Below, piece after piece: positions 31,301 through 41,467 of a stretch of DNA of 64,000 bases (position 1 is its first letter; each line of letters opens with the position of its first letter). The stretch lies in NCBI GenBank assembly GCA_003024175.1, contig MDYQ01000113.1:24435-88434 (forward strand), in the 5' to 3' direction. This DNA comes from Planoprotostelium fungivorum (taxonomy: Eukaryota > Evosea > Variosea > Cavosteliida > Cavosteliaceae). The notes beneath the pieces are model-generated. The model had not been told where the DNA came from, searched no databases, and worked only from the letters and a program-made list of their open reading frames with translations. The translations under genes and the position numbers were made by a program.

Positions 31301-31390
31301 GTGATCGACTTTGTGGCTGCCCTTGCCCCATTTGACATTGATGTCAGAATACATCTGAGTGATACCATTGAAGAGCTGAGGCAATCCCAT
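28308..31390 (-). CDS. 5'-3' exoribonuclease of the XRN family, divergent
   Basis: Degrades 5'-monophosphorylated RNA. The start is MGLPQLFNGITQMYSDINVK (31390). The conserved catalytic region shows VDHVLVDGNPILHN (first acidic ligand), FVALDGPAPLAKMAEQR, SESPGEGEVKLFKYI (the E-G-E of the active site) and VLVLGGDSDLVLF (equivalent of DADL). Further on come FLLRDLGHNVVLDINRLRD and IDFCLLSLLHGNDYLPKIR (family GNDFLPH). Later exons give YPYESMNFSCLKTITEDWFY and LKPIQFAMALLPHN, the XRN central domain. The C-terminus, EYVLNIHTPPKAKLF ... IISGCMSK, ends at TGA (28308). No Xrn1-type SH3 tail or Xrn2-type extension is visible, so this is a shortened, divergent member. Nuclear versus cytoplasmic role undetermined. 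Many CATC/GATG-rich introns. Confidence 0.82.
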
Positions 31391-31483
31391 CTTGATGATG
31401 ATGGTCCTCTCGCCCTGTGATATGAGATCATGATCATCCCGCTTCCAAAAAAATTCCTATTTACAAGAACCCAATCTCATGTG

Positions 31484-34400
31484 ATGTCAATCAAGATCAC
31501 ATCAGAAGTCGAGAGAGAGTTATGGAAGACCATAAACGCACAGAAGACGAACATCGATGGTTCCAATTCCATATCTGACGTGGTTAGACACCTTCGTCCC
31601 ATCGCCGTCTTGGTTTCAGATCCATCGTCACCGTTACGACACAATCCATCCAATCTATTGTGTAGCTGGCAAGAATACATGATGTCCAAAGTGTGGCCAG
31701 ATTGGGGCTACTGCCTGGATACGACGACGAGGGAGGAGCTGATCGATTCCGTGCTAACCGCTGGTGGGAGCGGCTGTCTTTTGGAAGCGATAGAGAGGTC
31801 ACTGTCATCACGAAATGCACGGGAAGATGATGCCAGTGCTGCGGTCTCTCTACCGTTCATTCTAAAACAATTAGAGGGGTGAGAGATCGTCGTTGCGACA
31901 ACGAACGTTCGACATTGATCGATATGCAGTTTCGTAGATGGAGATCGATTCGTAGAACTATTCGAAGAGTCTGTCAGAGAAGCAGACAGAGAGAAGTGGA
32001 AGAAGACAGTCAACACTGTCATCGCCATCCCAAACAAGGTAAGCATCTCTTCCAGTGGTGAAATCCTCTCGAAATCGAATAAAACCGAATTAAATCCATT
32101 TTAAAGATCTCCAACGCGGCCGGAGCAAAGAGAGACACCATCGAAAACTTCTCTGCCCAGAATTTTCTCGGCTTATTCGTGGAAAAGGTAACGAAAACAT
32201 CTTCTTACTCACCTGACTCGTGCAGCTGATCGCTTCATCATCACAAACGAAGAGATGGACCGAGGAGCAGATGTGGATGGCATCCCATTCATTCGAGAGG
32301 ATCTGTAGACAAGGTCTATCTACAACGATATCTCAAGCTGTCATTCATCTGTGCCACCGTGGAGGTAAATTTCATCGAAATTTCGATTCGAATGAAGATT
32401 TTGACTTGGGATAGAGGTGGAGGTGGAGGTGGCGGCGTCGATCGTGACTGGAATCCGCGATCGCATCTGCGTGGAGAAATTGGTGGAGGGGATACTGAGA
32501 GGCATTGTAGATCGTTCCGATGGGCCTGATCTAGCCCGCCAACTTTTTGGCAGACACCTCGACGTCGACAGAGACAACGTTTTCACCCATATTCTGACTT
32601 CGAAATTCTTCTTGGTCAAGGTAGGACTTCATCTCTTCCTCACTAAAATTTCACCAGGTTTTCGACGAAAATTTCTCGAAATTTCTCGTAGAACTCGTCT
32701 TCACGTCACATCAAGCGGGTGGGATGAGAATTCCACGAGATTTCAGGCGCTAACGGTGTACAGGTCTCAAATTATTGAGACGACTGGTCGGTGTGTGGAG
32801 CGATCCCATATTCATCAGACACACCGATTTTCGACAGCAGAAATGTGACGTAGAAGCCGATGAAATTTCACTGACATCTACAGACGTCACCGATACCCTG
32901 CTGTTCTGTCTACAACGCGTAGACAAGGATGACTTGGAGGCATCGGGTGTAGTTCCCTCTTTCATATCGGGCACACACTCCCGCATCGACTCACACTTGA
33001 AGCACATCGCCAAATTGGGAACGGTGATTCATCTACATCGTTGTAGATGGACGAGATCTGATGAACATCAGACTGTGGGAGAAGCTTTCTCTGTCGTTTT
33101 GAACCCAGAAAATCCATTGAAATTCGATGGATTTCACGAAGAAGAGAAAGAAGAAGAGAAGGAGGAGAAGGAGAAAGTGGAAGTGAAGGTGGAGGTGGGG
33201 CGATTTGAAATTTGAATCGTTTTGTTTGGCGGGAAATGACGACTTTTCAGGAGGTTGAAACGAAGAAGAAGAAGAAGGAGAAGAAGGAGATCGATCCAGA
33301 TGCACCCCTCTTTGATGATTCAGACGAAGGTGGGGAGACATTAAATGATTTGATTCTATTTTATTCTCAATCTATGCAAGTGATGATCAAAAGAATGCAA
33401 ACTTATGTCGAATTGATTTGTTTTTAATATTTGTACAGAGGAAGAGGAAGAATCAGACGATGACTTGAAACCTTTTGATTTGGAAGACGATGACTCCGAT
33501 CTACAATCAGTCAAATCCCCTGTGTAAGAGCGTCCATCACCTTCATGACGTCACCTGATCATCATCACTATCTGATCATCACCACCATCTGATCATCATC
33601 ACATCTGATCATCATCACTATCATCATCTGATCATCATCAGACACATGACCGATTGTCTGAACATGTTGAGACAATCCATGAACGAGAACACCAACAGCT
33701 TCGAGATGATGCAGATCTCGATGAAATCTCTCGCCTCCATCATTCAAACAGCCAGCCAAGAAGAGATCGGTGTGTTTCCCGCCATCTTTCAGATTCAAAA
33801 TTCAAACGATCGCAGACGACACGTGCACGGCGGCGATCCGTCTGTTGTTCATCGTAGAGCAGAATTTCAACGGTTTCGGTGAAGATAAGGAGGGTTTAGA
33901 ATTGAAAGAAATCCAGCAGAAAACAATCAAACTTGCCATACTACGATCACCCAAGGTGAGAGGATGACTGAAACCTGCGACTCAAAATGACAGATCTGCG
34001 CCGATTTTCTATGTCAGCAGTTCTATGACGTAAACCACAATCTACAACAGCGAGCCGAGATGTTGGTTGCCATGAGCGACGCAGCGCGGGAAATGTCTTC
34101 TCATTTGAATGAGACTGAGGGGGGGAGGGGTCCGGTGGATCCCACGAAATTTCTCGGAAAAGTCAACATCTGGTCCTCGAGGTTGACCAAACCGGTGAAA
34201 CCACAGAAGGTGAGAAATCCGAGAGAAATCCATCTACAACGGTGTAGATCTATCGAAATCGATTCAGAGAGGTAGCCCAACACTTTTTTTATGGCCTGGC
34301 CAACCATTTCGACCGCAACAGCAGGTACCCCTCCATCCTTTCCCGGGAATCTGACTCTTTCCAGGGATTTCTTCTATCTCCTGGGAAGACAAGATCACAT

Positions 34401-34859
34401 TTTGCTGGACAAGCTGGTCTTCACATTGTCAGTCTTTGTCGAATGTTACGACCATCACGATAGTACGGGGTTGGAAATGTGTCGCTCCCTCATGCAACTC
34501 GCGTTGACCATACGACACTCTGATTCTACATCCGTGAGGAGGTGATCACCATCATCACCATCAGCACCATCATCACCATCATCACGATGGACGATCGTGA
34601 TGACAAACGACAGAGCCGTCTTGTATTCATTTCGAGCCGTTTTCCTCGCCTGCCTTCCCGTTCAAATCGCACTGGAGACCTTCTCTGAAGAATTAGAGAC
34701 GTATCGATCGTGGCTGATGGAGGTCGCTGCCTCTGATTCCGATCAGGTGAGGCAACGGCAGAGAGGTGACAACCAGCGCTGACCTCTCTTCAGGACTGCA
34801 GGACGATGTCCAATGTGTTCATAAGACAATTTTCGGAGTCGATGAAAGAGAACGAATAA
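31484..34859 (+). CDS. TELO2: Telomere length regulation / PIKK maturation factor TELO2 (Tel2)
   Basis: Core of the TTT complex that works with HSP90 to fold PIKKs (mTOR, ATM, ATR). The start is MSIKITSEVERELWKT, about 93 bp from the divergent XRN start. The N-terminal helical region includes NFLGLFVEK, FVELVFTSHQAGL and RRLVGVWSDPIFIRHTDFRQ. The conserved block GTTVGEAFSVVLNPENPLKF precedes a charged linker. It is followed by ESDDDLKPFDLEDDDS and MTDCLNMLRQSMNE, then IVEQNFNGF, QRAEMLVAMSDAAREMSSHL, NTFFMAWPTIS and LLDKLVFTLSVFVECY, which match the Tel2 C-terminal domain in order. The end, SDQDCRTMSNVFIRQFSESM, stops at 34859. About twelve introns, one with GATCATCATCA tandem repeats (33555-33640). 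Confidence 0.85.
33030..33049. repeat. Near-palindrome catctacatcgttgtagatg in TELO2 intron
   Basis: A 20-bp near-perfect palindrome lies inside the short intron between exons ending IAKLGT and starting TVGEAF. It belongs to a family seen in introns of the kinesin and TPP2 genes and in another TELO2 intron. Confidence 0.75.
34231..34250. repeat. Near-palindrome catctacaacggtgtagatc in TELO2 intron
   Basis: Second copy of the same motif in another intron of the TELO2 gene, after the exon ending TKPVKPQK. It has one mismatch in the centre and one at the end relative to the perfect form at 44269. Confidence 0.75.
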
Positions 34860-34973
34860 AGAGGAGATGATGGATGTGCATGAGACGATCGCGTGTTGTC
34901 CATCGTGATGTGCGATGATGATGATGGACGGTGGAGAAGATGAGACGACACGTGTTCGCGTTCTCTTTCTTTG

Positions 34974-37043
34974 TCAGCATCTCTCTGTGAGAGCTTCTTT
35001 TGATTTGTGATAGAACCAGAGGGTGTGGACGATTCCTGCAGTCAAGATGGCCGCGTAAGATATTCCCAAGACATAGATGTAGGTGGATGGCTCGTTGAAC
35101 ACTGTACCTGCCGCCAGAATGACCGTGAAGGCGAGATTTGTCAGTGAATATTCGACTCCACTGACGACACCTGACGATCGTCATCGCCATGATGATCAGA
35201 TCGTGATGATGAAGATGCACCCACCTATGTTCTCCTTATCGACTCCCTCCTGCATGATCTGAACGTGACAGATATCAAACGACCACAATCCCAATCGAGA
35301 TAAAACGATGAACAACTGAACCAGTTTCAATCTCCATCACTCTCTCATCTCACCTGAAACGAGTAGATCGTTGCATCCAGGCACACACTCTGCCCTTCTC
35401 GACACAAACTCTGAGCCCAGAAAGAGAGAATGGCAATTAAGACGAGGAGATGTTGTAGCCAGATACCAGCCAGGGCCGTCTTTGCCAGACCGAATCTTCG
35501 TATGGAGCTGTATGACGTCACGATGACGTCACGATTCATCACGATTTATCACCTGGGAGTAGCGAAGGTAGCCCCGAGGCCGACGACTGCACCGATGCCC
35601 TGGAAGATTCCGATAGCCAATACATCCACTCCCTGCAGAGATGAATAAAACGAAATAAAATGAGATGAGGGTAAATCATCTCTCACTCGGAATCGAAGGT
35701 AACTGTTTGTGAGGGAGCCCGGGGTGGCTCCGTTCATGAAGAGGAGGATGTAACTGATGCTGCTGCCCAGAACGAGTTGTTTGGAGTAAGTCTTCCAACC
35801 TTGGTAGAGAGACACGATGGGGTTCTGTCTCTTCTTCTTTTCGTCTACCTGTCGAGACAACTTTTAACTCGGATGATGACAAGAGGCGTTCGCGACCGTG
35901 ATCCATCCTCATCAGATCGATCAGTGGTGGTGATCGTCAAAGTAGAGAAGTTCGAATAAAATTTCACCTGTCGCTCCGCTAATTTCGGCTCTCGATCTAC
36001 ATCTCTCAGTCTCTCATCATTCTTCAATCATCACTCACCGTAGACAATCGATAACAAGAGGTATTCAGGTATAACAGAGATAGCATTCCATGCAGCTAAG
36101 ATCAAGACAGTCTGTGATGCACCTACATACTCTAACAACACACTGATACCCTGACTATCATCAACTCATGAGATGTCGATAGAGACATCTTACCACGGGT
36201 GCCGCCACTTTGCTAACCAAGTTGATCCTCTTCATCACCGCGTTGGCGCCTGCGAAATTTCAGTGACATTCCATCGAATTTTGCACACTCGTCAGGGTGT
36301 TACGGTCTTGAGCGACTACAACGAGCCAATCTCGGCTCACTGCGATGTCTCTAGACATGCTAAAGAGGGCAGACGTGCAGCCTGCGATCAAGAGTCCAAC
36401 ATAAGTGAGAGAGAAATGCCACTCGTGCCTGTCATCTCTCAGTCGAGCTGATGTGGTGTGAATGATACCAGGGAGGGAAAGTGTCGCGGTATTGGAAGAG
36501 GAGATATTGAAAGATGGAAACGGCTACGACTGCACTGTTCTGTCCGATGAGACTCGCTCGAATAACTAAAGTGGGTGAGATGGTTGTGATTGGAGATGAT
36601 TTGTGTGGACCTGATAATCGCGGTGAGCGATCGACCCAAGAGCCTACAGTACTACCGAGGAGAAAATTTGTGAGTTGGCCCATCAGAGTGAATAGAACAC
36701 CTATAATCGAGATGGGACATCAGGTGCGAGGATGTATAATACCTGGCAGCCATGTCTCTGAAAAGATGTAGGTGAATGCGAGAGCGGTCGTGTATATGGA
36801 ACACTGATCCCCCTGCTAGATTCAAAATCTGATCTATACATCCATCACAATCACCCAGGTCGATAGCAGCTGAGCGAGGTAAAGCGTCCTCAAAGAAACT
36901 GTCACATCCTCCGTTTCGACTTCGTCATTCTGTGTCGATGGATCGCCATTATCCACAACCCGAAGAGCATCGTTCGTCACCAGTGGGATCTCTTCGATCT
37001 CGATTGTGTTCTCAGGTGCCTCTTCTTCAACATCGTTGGGCAT
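34974..37043 (-). CDS. Ferroportin-type iron exporter (SLC40A family)
   Basis: MFS-fold transporter exporting Fe2+ from the cytosol. The start is MPNDVEEEAPENTIEIEEIP (37043), an acidic cytosolic tail. LYLAQLLSTWGDQCSIY matches the first helix of ferroportins. Next come GQLTNFLLGSTVGSWVDRS, SAVVAVSIFQYLL, SMSRDIAVSRDWLVVVAQDR and SANAVMKRINLVSKVAAPVV (family RDWVVVIA...NAVLRRIDQ). NAISVIPEYLLLSIVY, a basic loop, SLYQGWKTYSKQLVLGSSIS, NSYLRFRGVDVLAIGIFQGI and a final pair of helices (GISYAAILTAGIVHTLWFY) complete it; the stop is at 34974. Twelve helices are plausible. Amoebae use such exporters in vacuoles or at the plasma membrane; location cannot be decided here. A hepcidin-binding Cys was not assessed. 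Confidence 0.85.
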
Positions 37044-37303
37044 CGTGTGGGTGATGCAAACTCAAAATGATCGGTCCGGGTCGGAAATGGTGACCACCGT
37101 GACAGCCGAAGCCAACTTCTTTGAAAGCCAGAAAAAGCCGCCAGATCGTGTGGCATGATGAACAACGCCACGACATCCTCTATTCCTCTTCTTTGTATGT
37201 GCGATCGAGTGTGCTCCATGTCCTTCGAAAGTGAGAAGAGTTTGATACGGTGGATCTACAATACTGTTTCTGTTGACTTTCGCGCATTCGAGAGATTGAG
37301 GAA

Positions 37304-38531
37304 ATGACAACCGATTATCAGATTGGAAAGAAGACGAATCAAGTTCCAAAGTTTTGGATCGGTGAGTGATGCTTTGTCTGTCACAGATGCAGAATCGTCC
37401 AGTGTGATGATCATGTTCAGACAAATACGAGAAGGAGGCATCGAAGTATTGGGATAAGTTCTATAAGTCCAACACGACTAATTTCTTCAAAGTGATTGAT
37501 CCATCTGGGCCGACATCATATTCAGTGTTGATTGACATCACATCAGGACAGACACTGGATATTCAGACAGTTTCCCGAGTTATATCCCGCCTTCGATGGA
37601 TGGAAATTTGCTTCTGTGCGTATTCTCCTCCTCATCTTCGCTCATCATATCACAGGAAGGAGAAGAGCCAAAGAACTTCGACCTCCCTGAACTACCAGAG
37701 TCACCCGTCGTTCGTCTGATGGAGGTCGGATGTGGTGTCGGCAACACCATTTATCCACTGTTAGAAGGTTGTCCTCATCTCTTCACCTACGCCTTCGATT
37801 TTGCACCCACAGCCGTGAAGCTTGTCAAAGTGAACGAGAGAAGTTCGAAGAAGATGAGCTGATTACGAAACAGGAGAACATCAACTACAAAGAGGGTAGG
37901 TGTAAAGCTTTCGTCTGCGACGTCACATCTGAAGAGGTCGATTTGATCACATCTTCTCTGTTGTTGACCCTTTCTACAGATACCTGACATGGTCGAAGAT
38001 GAATCATTAGACTTCATCACCATGTTCTTCGTTCTATCGGCCATTGCACCTGAGAAGATGGTTGATTCTCTCAAGCGATTGAGAAGAGTGAGAAGATGCA
38101 TCACGATGACACTGATCTTGGTAAAAGACTTTAAAATCCGGTGGAAAGATTTTATTTCGAGATTACGCCGTGGGTGACATGGCTCAATTGAGATTCGAGG
38201 CTCCCAGGTGAAAGATGAAACCATTTATTCCATTTTATTTTTGATCTACAACGCTCACACCTCGTAGAAAAGACAAAGAGGCCAACAGATTATCAGAAAA
38301 CTTTTACGTGAGAAAAGATGGAACGAGAGCTTATTACTTCGAATTAGAGGAGCTACAGAAACTGTTCAAAGAAGCAGGATATGAGGTGTTGAAGCATGAT
38401 GAAGAGGGAGAGCTGATGATGAACAGATCGAAGAGAACGTAGTGGTTGAGAGATACGTTGAGAACGTGAAGGAAGGAAAGAAGATGGATCGACTGTTCAT
38501 CCAAACGCGAGCGATAAAACGCGAATGTTGA
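37304..38531 (+). CDS. METTL2/6/8-type tRNA methyltransferase
   Basis: SAM-dependent enzyme of the family that makes 3-methylcytidine at tRNA position 32. The start is MTTDYQIGKKTNQVPKFWI, then DKYEKEASKYWDKFYKSN and TNFFKDRHWIFRQFPELYPA, the family-specific N-terminal signature. The SAM site is LMEVGCGVGNTIYPLLE. RCKAFVCDVT, DFITMFFVLSAIAPEKM and GKILFRDYAVGDMAQLRFE follow, then NFYVRKDGTRAYYFELEEL. A short intron leads to VVVERYVENVKEGKKMDRLF and IQTRAIKREC, stopping at 38531. Every family block is intact. The N-terminus resembles METTL2/8 more than METTL6. Introns are 24-60 nt. Confidence 0.88.
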
Positions 38532-38545
38532 ATCTCATTCTGATG

Positions 38546-39116
38546 ATGACCAATGAAGATGGAGACCTCAATGTTCGCCCGCACAACGTTCTCATCTCAC
38601 ATTTACCATTCACCTCGTTCTATACAATTACGGTGTCTGCAAGGACACATCATCGCCGTGTCCAAGTTTCATCTCGTGAAGCAGAGCGCTCCCAATGGAT
38701 GACATTCGATTTCATCAGAGATTCCTGCCTCTTTTCATCCAATCTTTCATCTCTCGTGATTGGAACTAGACATTTGGGCCGTGGAGATAGATGGTTATGA
38801 AAAGCCCGAGATCCAGCGTACGCACAGCAACCTAGATTTCGAATGCGTTTCTGAGACTCTGCTGGAAGGAAGAAGCGTGAGAGGTGACCGAAGCAACAAA
38901 GACGAAATGCTACACACGATCACATTACATCATACGATAGAGAGAGGGGACGATATGAGGGAGAAATGTGGGGAGGAGGGAAAGAGGGTAGAGGGAGAGA
39001 GAGGAGTCACATCGTGTGGATCATTGATGGAACAACATGAGATTCCAAAGAGTGGAGAGAATGATGCCATGGATATTATTGTACACACGATGACTGGCTT
39101 GTCTGCGATGCGATAA
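38546..39116 (+). CDS. Unrecognised protein, tentative gene
   Basis: A protein-like stretch lies between the methyltransferase and the hydrolase genes. One frame starts MTNEDGDLNVRPHNVLISHL (38546). A later frame (to 39116) reads ELDIWAVEIDGYEKPEIQ and ends DIIVHTMTGLSAMR. A short intron such as GTGATTGGAACTAG may connect them. The C-terminal half is hydrophilic and charged. No domain, signal peptide or membrane segment is recognised, and the exon structure is a guess. It could also be a 5' leader region of the downstream gene. Confidence 0.3.
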
Positions 39117-39204
39117 TAAATTGGATGATGGTGGTTGATGATTTCGTGATGTCATTAAGCACTACAACCCTGCATTTCTCGTTGAAACGTCGCAAAAAAG
39201 CAGC

Positions 39205-41158
39205 ATGAAGGTGGCAGGCAGCATCACCCTCCTCCCCTAACCTCTTTCAGAACCTGCGCCTGCTGACAGTGCGCTCTCCCGTTCTGCATCATCAACATCA
39301 TCGTCTAATCGCTCACAAAAATGCGAACCGCTCTAGTATCCAACCACGAAGACAGTATTCGAACCCGATAGGTGATTCTAACAGCCCCTTCAGTGGCTCT
39401 GTTTGGGTTGCACCGAAACAAAAACCAAAGAAGGTAATCATCATCTCCAGTCACTCGACATGCTCACGGGAACAGACGGAGAAAGCAGGAACTGTGACAA
39501 CTTCCACAAAATCAGTAGAGGATGTAATCCAAAGAACGGTCAACGATCCTAATGTAAACGAATCTGACGATAGAATGAGAAGATTCATCGTGTCACAGGT
39601 GAAAAAGATTGTAGTGGAGTCTGGTGAGTCGTCAGAAGAAGCATCATTTTGGAACAAAGTCAGCAGCTGGAGGTGATCGAAGACTGTACCATCATCAGAC
39701 TCAGCTCTTCCAGATGGGTACCTACATCACTGAGAGAGATGGAAGCCACAGAGAGGGAGCTACTCAGCAGTGAGTCCATCACATCATCTACCGAAGCCTC
39801 TAACTCTGTCAGAATGTGGCGTCGATTTCGAGCAGAGTCTCGTCAAAGTGAGATCATCCATTCCTCCATCATCTCATTCCACCTGATTCACAAGCATCAG
39901 ATCAATACTAGCACCGATGAAGTGGCTTATGTGAATACAGTCAAAGTCGGATCAGGCCCACCACTCTTGCTCGTTCACGGTGAGTAGAAAGATGAGATCA
40001 GTCTCCTCTTTGTTTCTCGAATCACATCTGAGTTCATCATCAGGTTTTGCCGCTGGTATAGGCCTGTGGGTGGGGTGAGTTCATCACAACAAAGTCTTCA
40101 GAACATCTGAAGGAGGTATATCACGACGAAGACTGACCGAGCTGTAGAAATCTCGCAGAACTTTCAAAACACAATACAATCTATGCCATCGACCTCGTAG
40201 GTGGGCCCAACGATCTCAACACATTAAAATACATTAAAATGATTTTAATCCGTTTTATTCACTCGACCAGGTTTCGGACGATCTACGCGCCATCCTTTTC
40301 GTGGAAAATCTCCGGAAGAAGCGGAGAATTACTTCTTAGACATGATCGAAGGGTGGAGGCTGGCGTCAGGTTTAGAGGGTAAGATCAATCTATTGGGACA
40401 CTCTTTCGGCGGGTACTTGGTCGGTGCTTACGCTCTCAAATACCCTCAACACATCGACCACCTCATCTTGGCCGACCCGTGAGATTCGAATTTCAAATCT
40501 CCCGCTCAAACGTGACAGGTGGGGGCTGCCTCCCAGTCCAGATGCGAGCCAGCAGAAGTACTCTCTACAATGGACCATAGCAAAAACAATTATAAATAAT
40601 TTCACTCCACTGGCGACTGTCAGAGGAGCGGGGCCGTACGGTGAGTGTCAGGTTGAAGCTTCTGGATATTTTCTCACGGGAAGCTAGGTCCAGGTTTAGT
40701 GGCTAAATTTAGAGCCGACTTACCTCTCAAATTCTGGCACCTTCACGAGACCGACGTCGTCACTCGGTGGGCGCGCGATTCAAATTTCAAACTGACGTGG
40801 ACAGTTACATCTACCACATCAACGCGCAAGAGCCAGAGGGCGAGAGAGCTTTCGCTCTACTCTCGAAAAATCTCGTTTACCCTGCTCTACCCCTACGTGA
40901 TCGTCTACTCCATCTACAACGAGACATCCCCATCGCTTTCATCTACGGTGACGTGAGTTTTCTCTGAGATTTCTATTGGATGTGAACGTTGAGCAGCACA
41001 CATGGATGGATGCGGGGACGGGACAGAGAGTGGCTGAAGCGTTGGGCGACCGTGCAGAATTCCATCTGATTGAGAACAGCGGACACCACTGCTACATAGA
41101 CAACTACGATATGTTCAACGAGAAAGTGAACGACATATTGTTCAGTAATAAAACGTAA
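39205..41158 (+). CDS. ABHD4/ABHD5-family alpha/beta hydrolase
   Basis: A lipid hydrolase or acyltransferase-like enzyme. Exon 1 encodes only Met-Lys (39205). Exon 2 continues [20 protein letters not shown], Arg/His-rich without acids, like a mitochondrial presequence. The ABHD4/5 signature starts with [19 protein letters not shown], then [39 protein letters not shown], and the nucleophile elbow [43 protein letters not shown]... and the C-terminal [18 protein letters not shown] follow (HxxxxD motif, here HHCYID). The stop is at 41158. The elbow has Ser (GHSFG), as in ABHD4 N-acyl phospholipase B; ABHD5 (CGI-58) has Asn there. So a catalytically active enzyme is expected. About eight short introns. 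Confidence 0.88.
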
Positions 41159-41467
41159 TTTTGTTTCACGAGAGAGTGATGGAAGACCATCCAGCAGGGA
41201 GATCTTGAAACTCGATCACAAGAACGACAGATGTTGAAAGAGAAGACCAGACTCTAGTGCTTCTGCATGACATCTGTACGCAGGGCGTCTTCTCTGACCA
41301 GAGTGTCTGCCTCGTGAAGAGATGAACGATGATGTCAAATGGTTCGCAAAATGCGGGTGTCGAAAATAATTTGTACAGTAAAATCAAAATACGTGTTGTA
41401 AACGGAAATTTTGCGCGGGAAACTGAAATTTAAACTGGAGAGCGCGGCAGACTTCTGACCTGACAAC
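41159..41467. promoter_or_regulatory. Kinesin upstream region with E2F-like palindromic site
   Basis: No gene in this 309-bp gap. At 41409-41422 the sequence TTTTGCGCGGGAAA matches the E2F/DP consensus (TTTSGCGC with an inverted GGGAAA half), 46 bp upstream of the kinesin start codon. A mitotic kinesin is a natural E2F target in animals and plants, so this is probably the promoter's cell-cycle element. Confidence 0.55.

Noticed and set aside
28590-33640. GATGAT/CATCAT-rich tracts (for example 28590-28650, 30420-30490, 33555-33640) as regulatory arrays
   Set aside because: They lie in introns and look like simple-sequence drift of the common GATG/CATC words; no phased structure beyond short tandem repeats.
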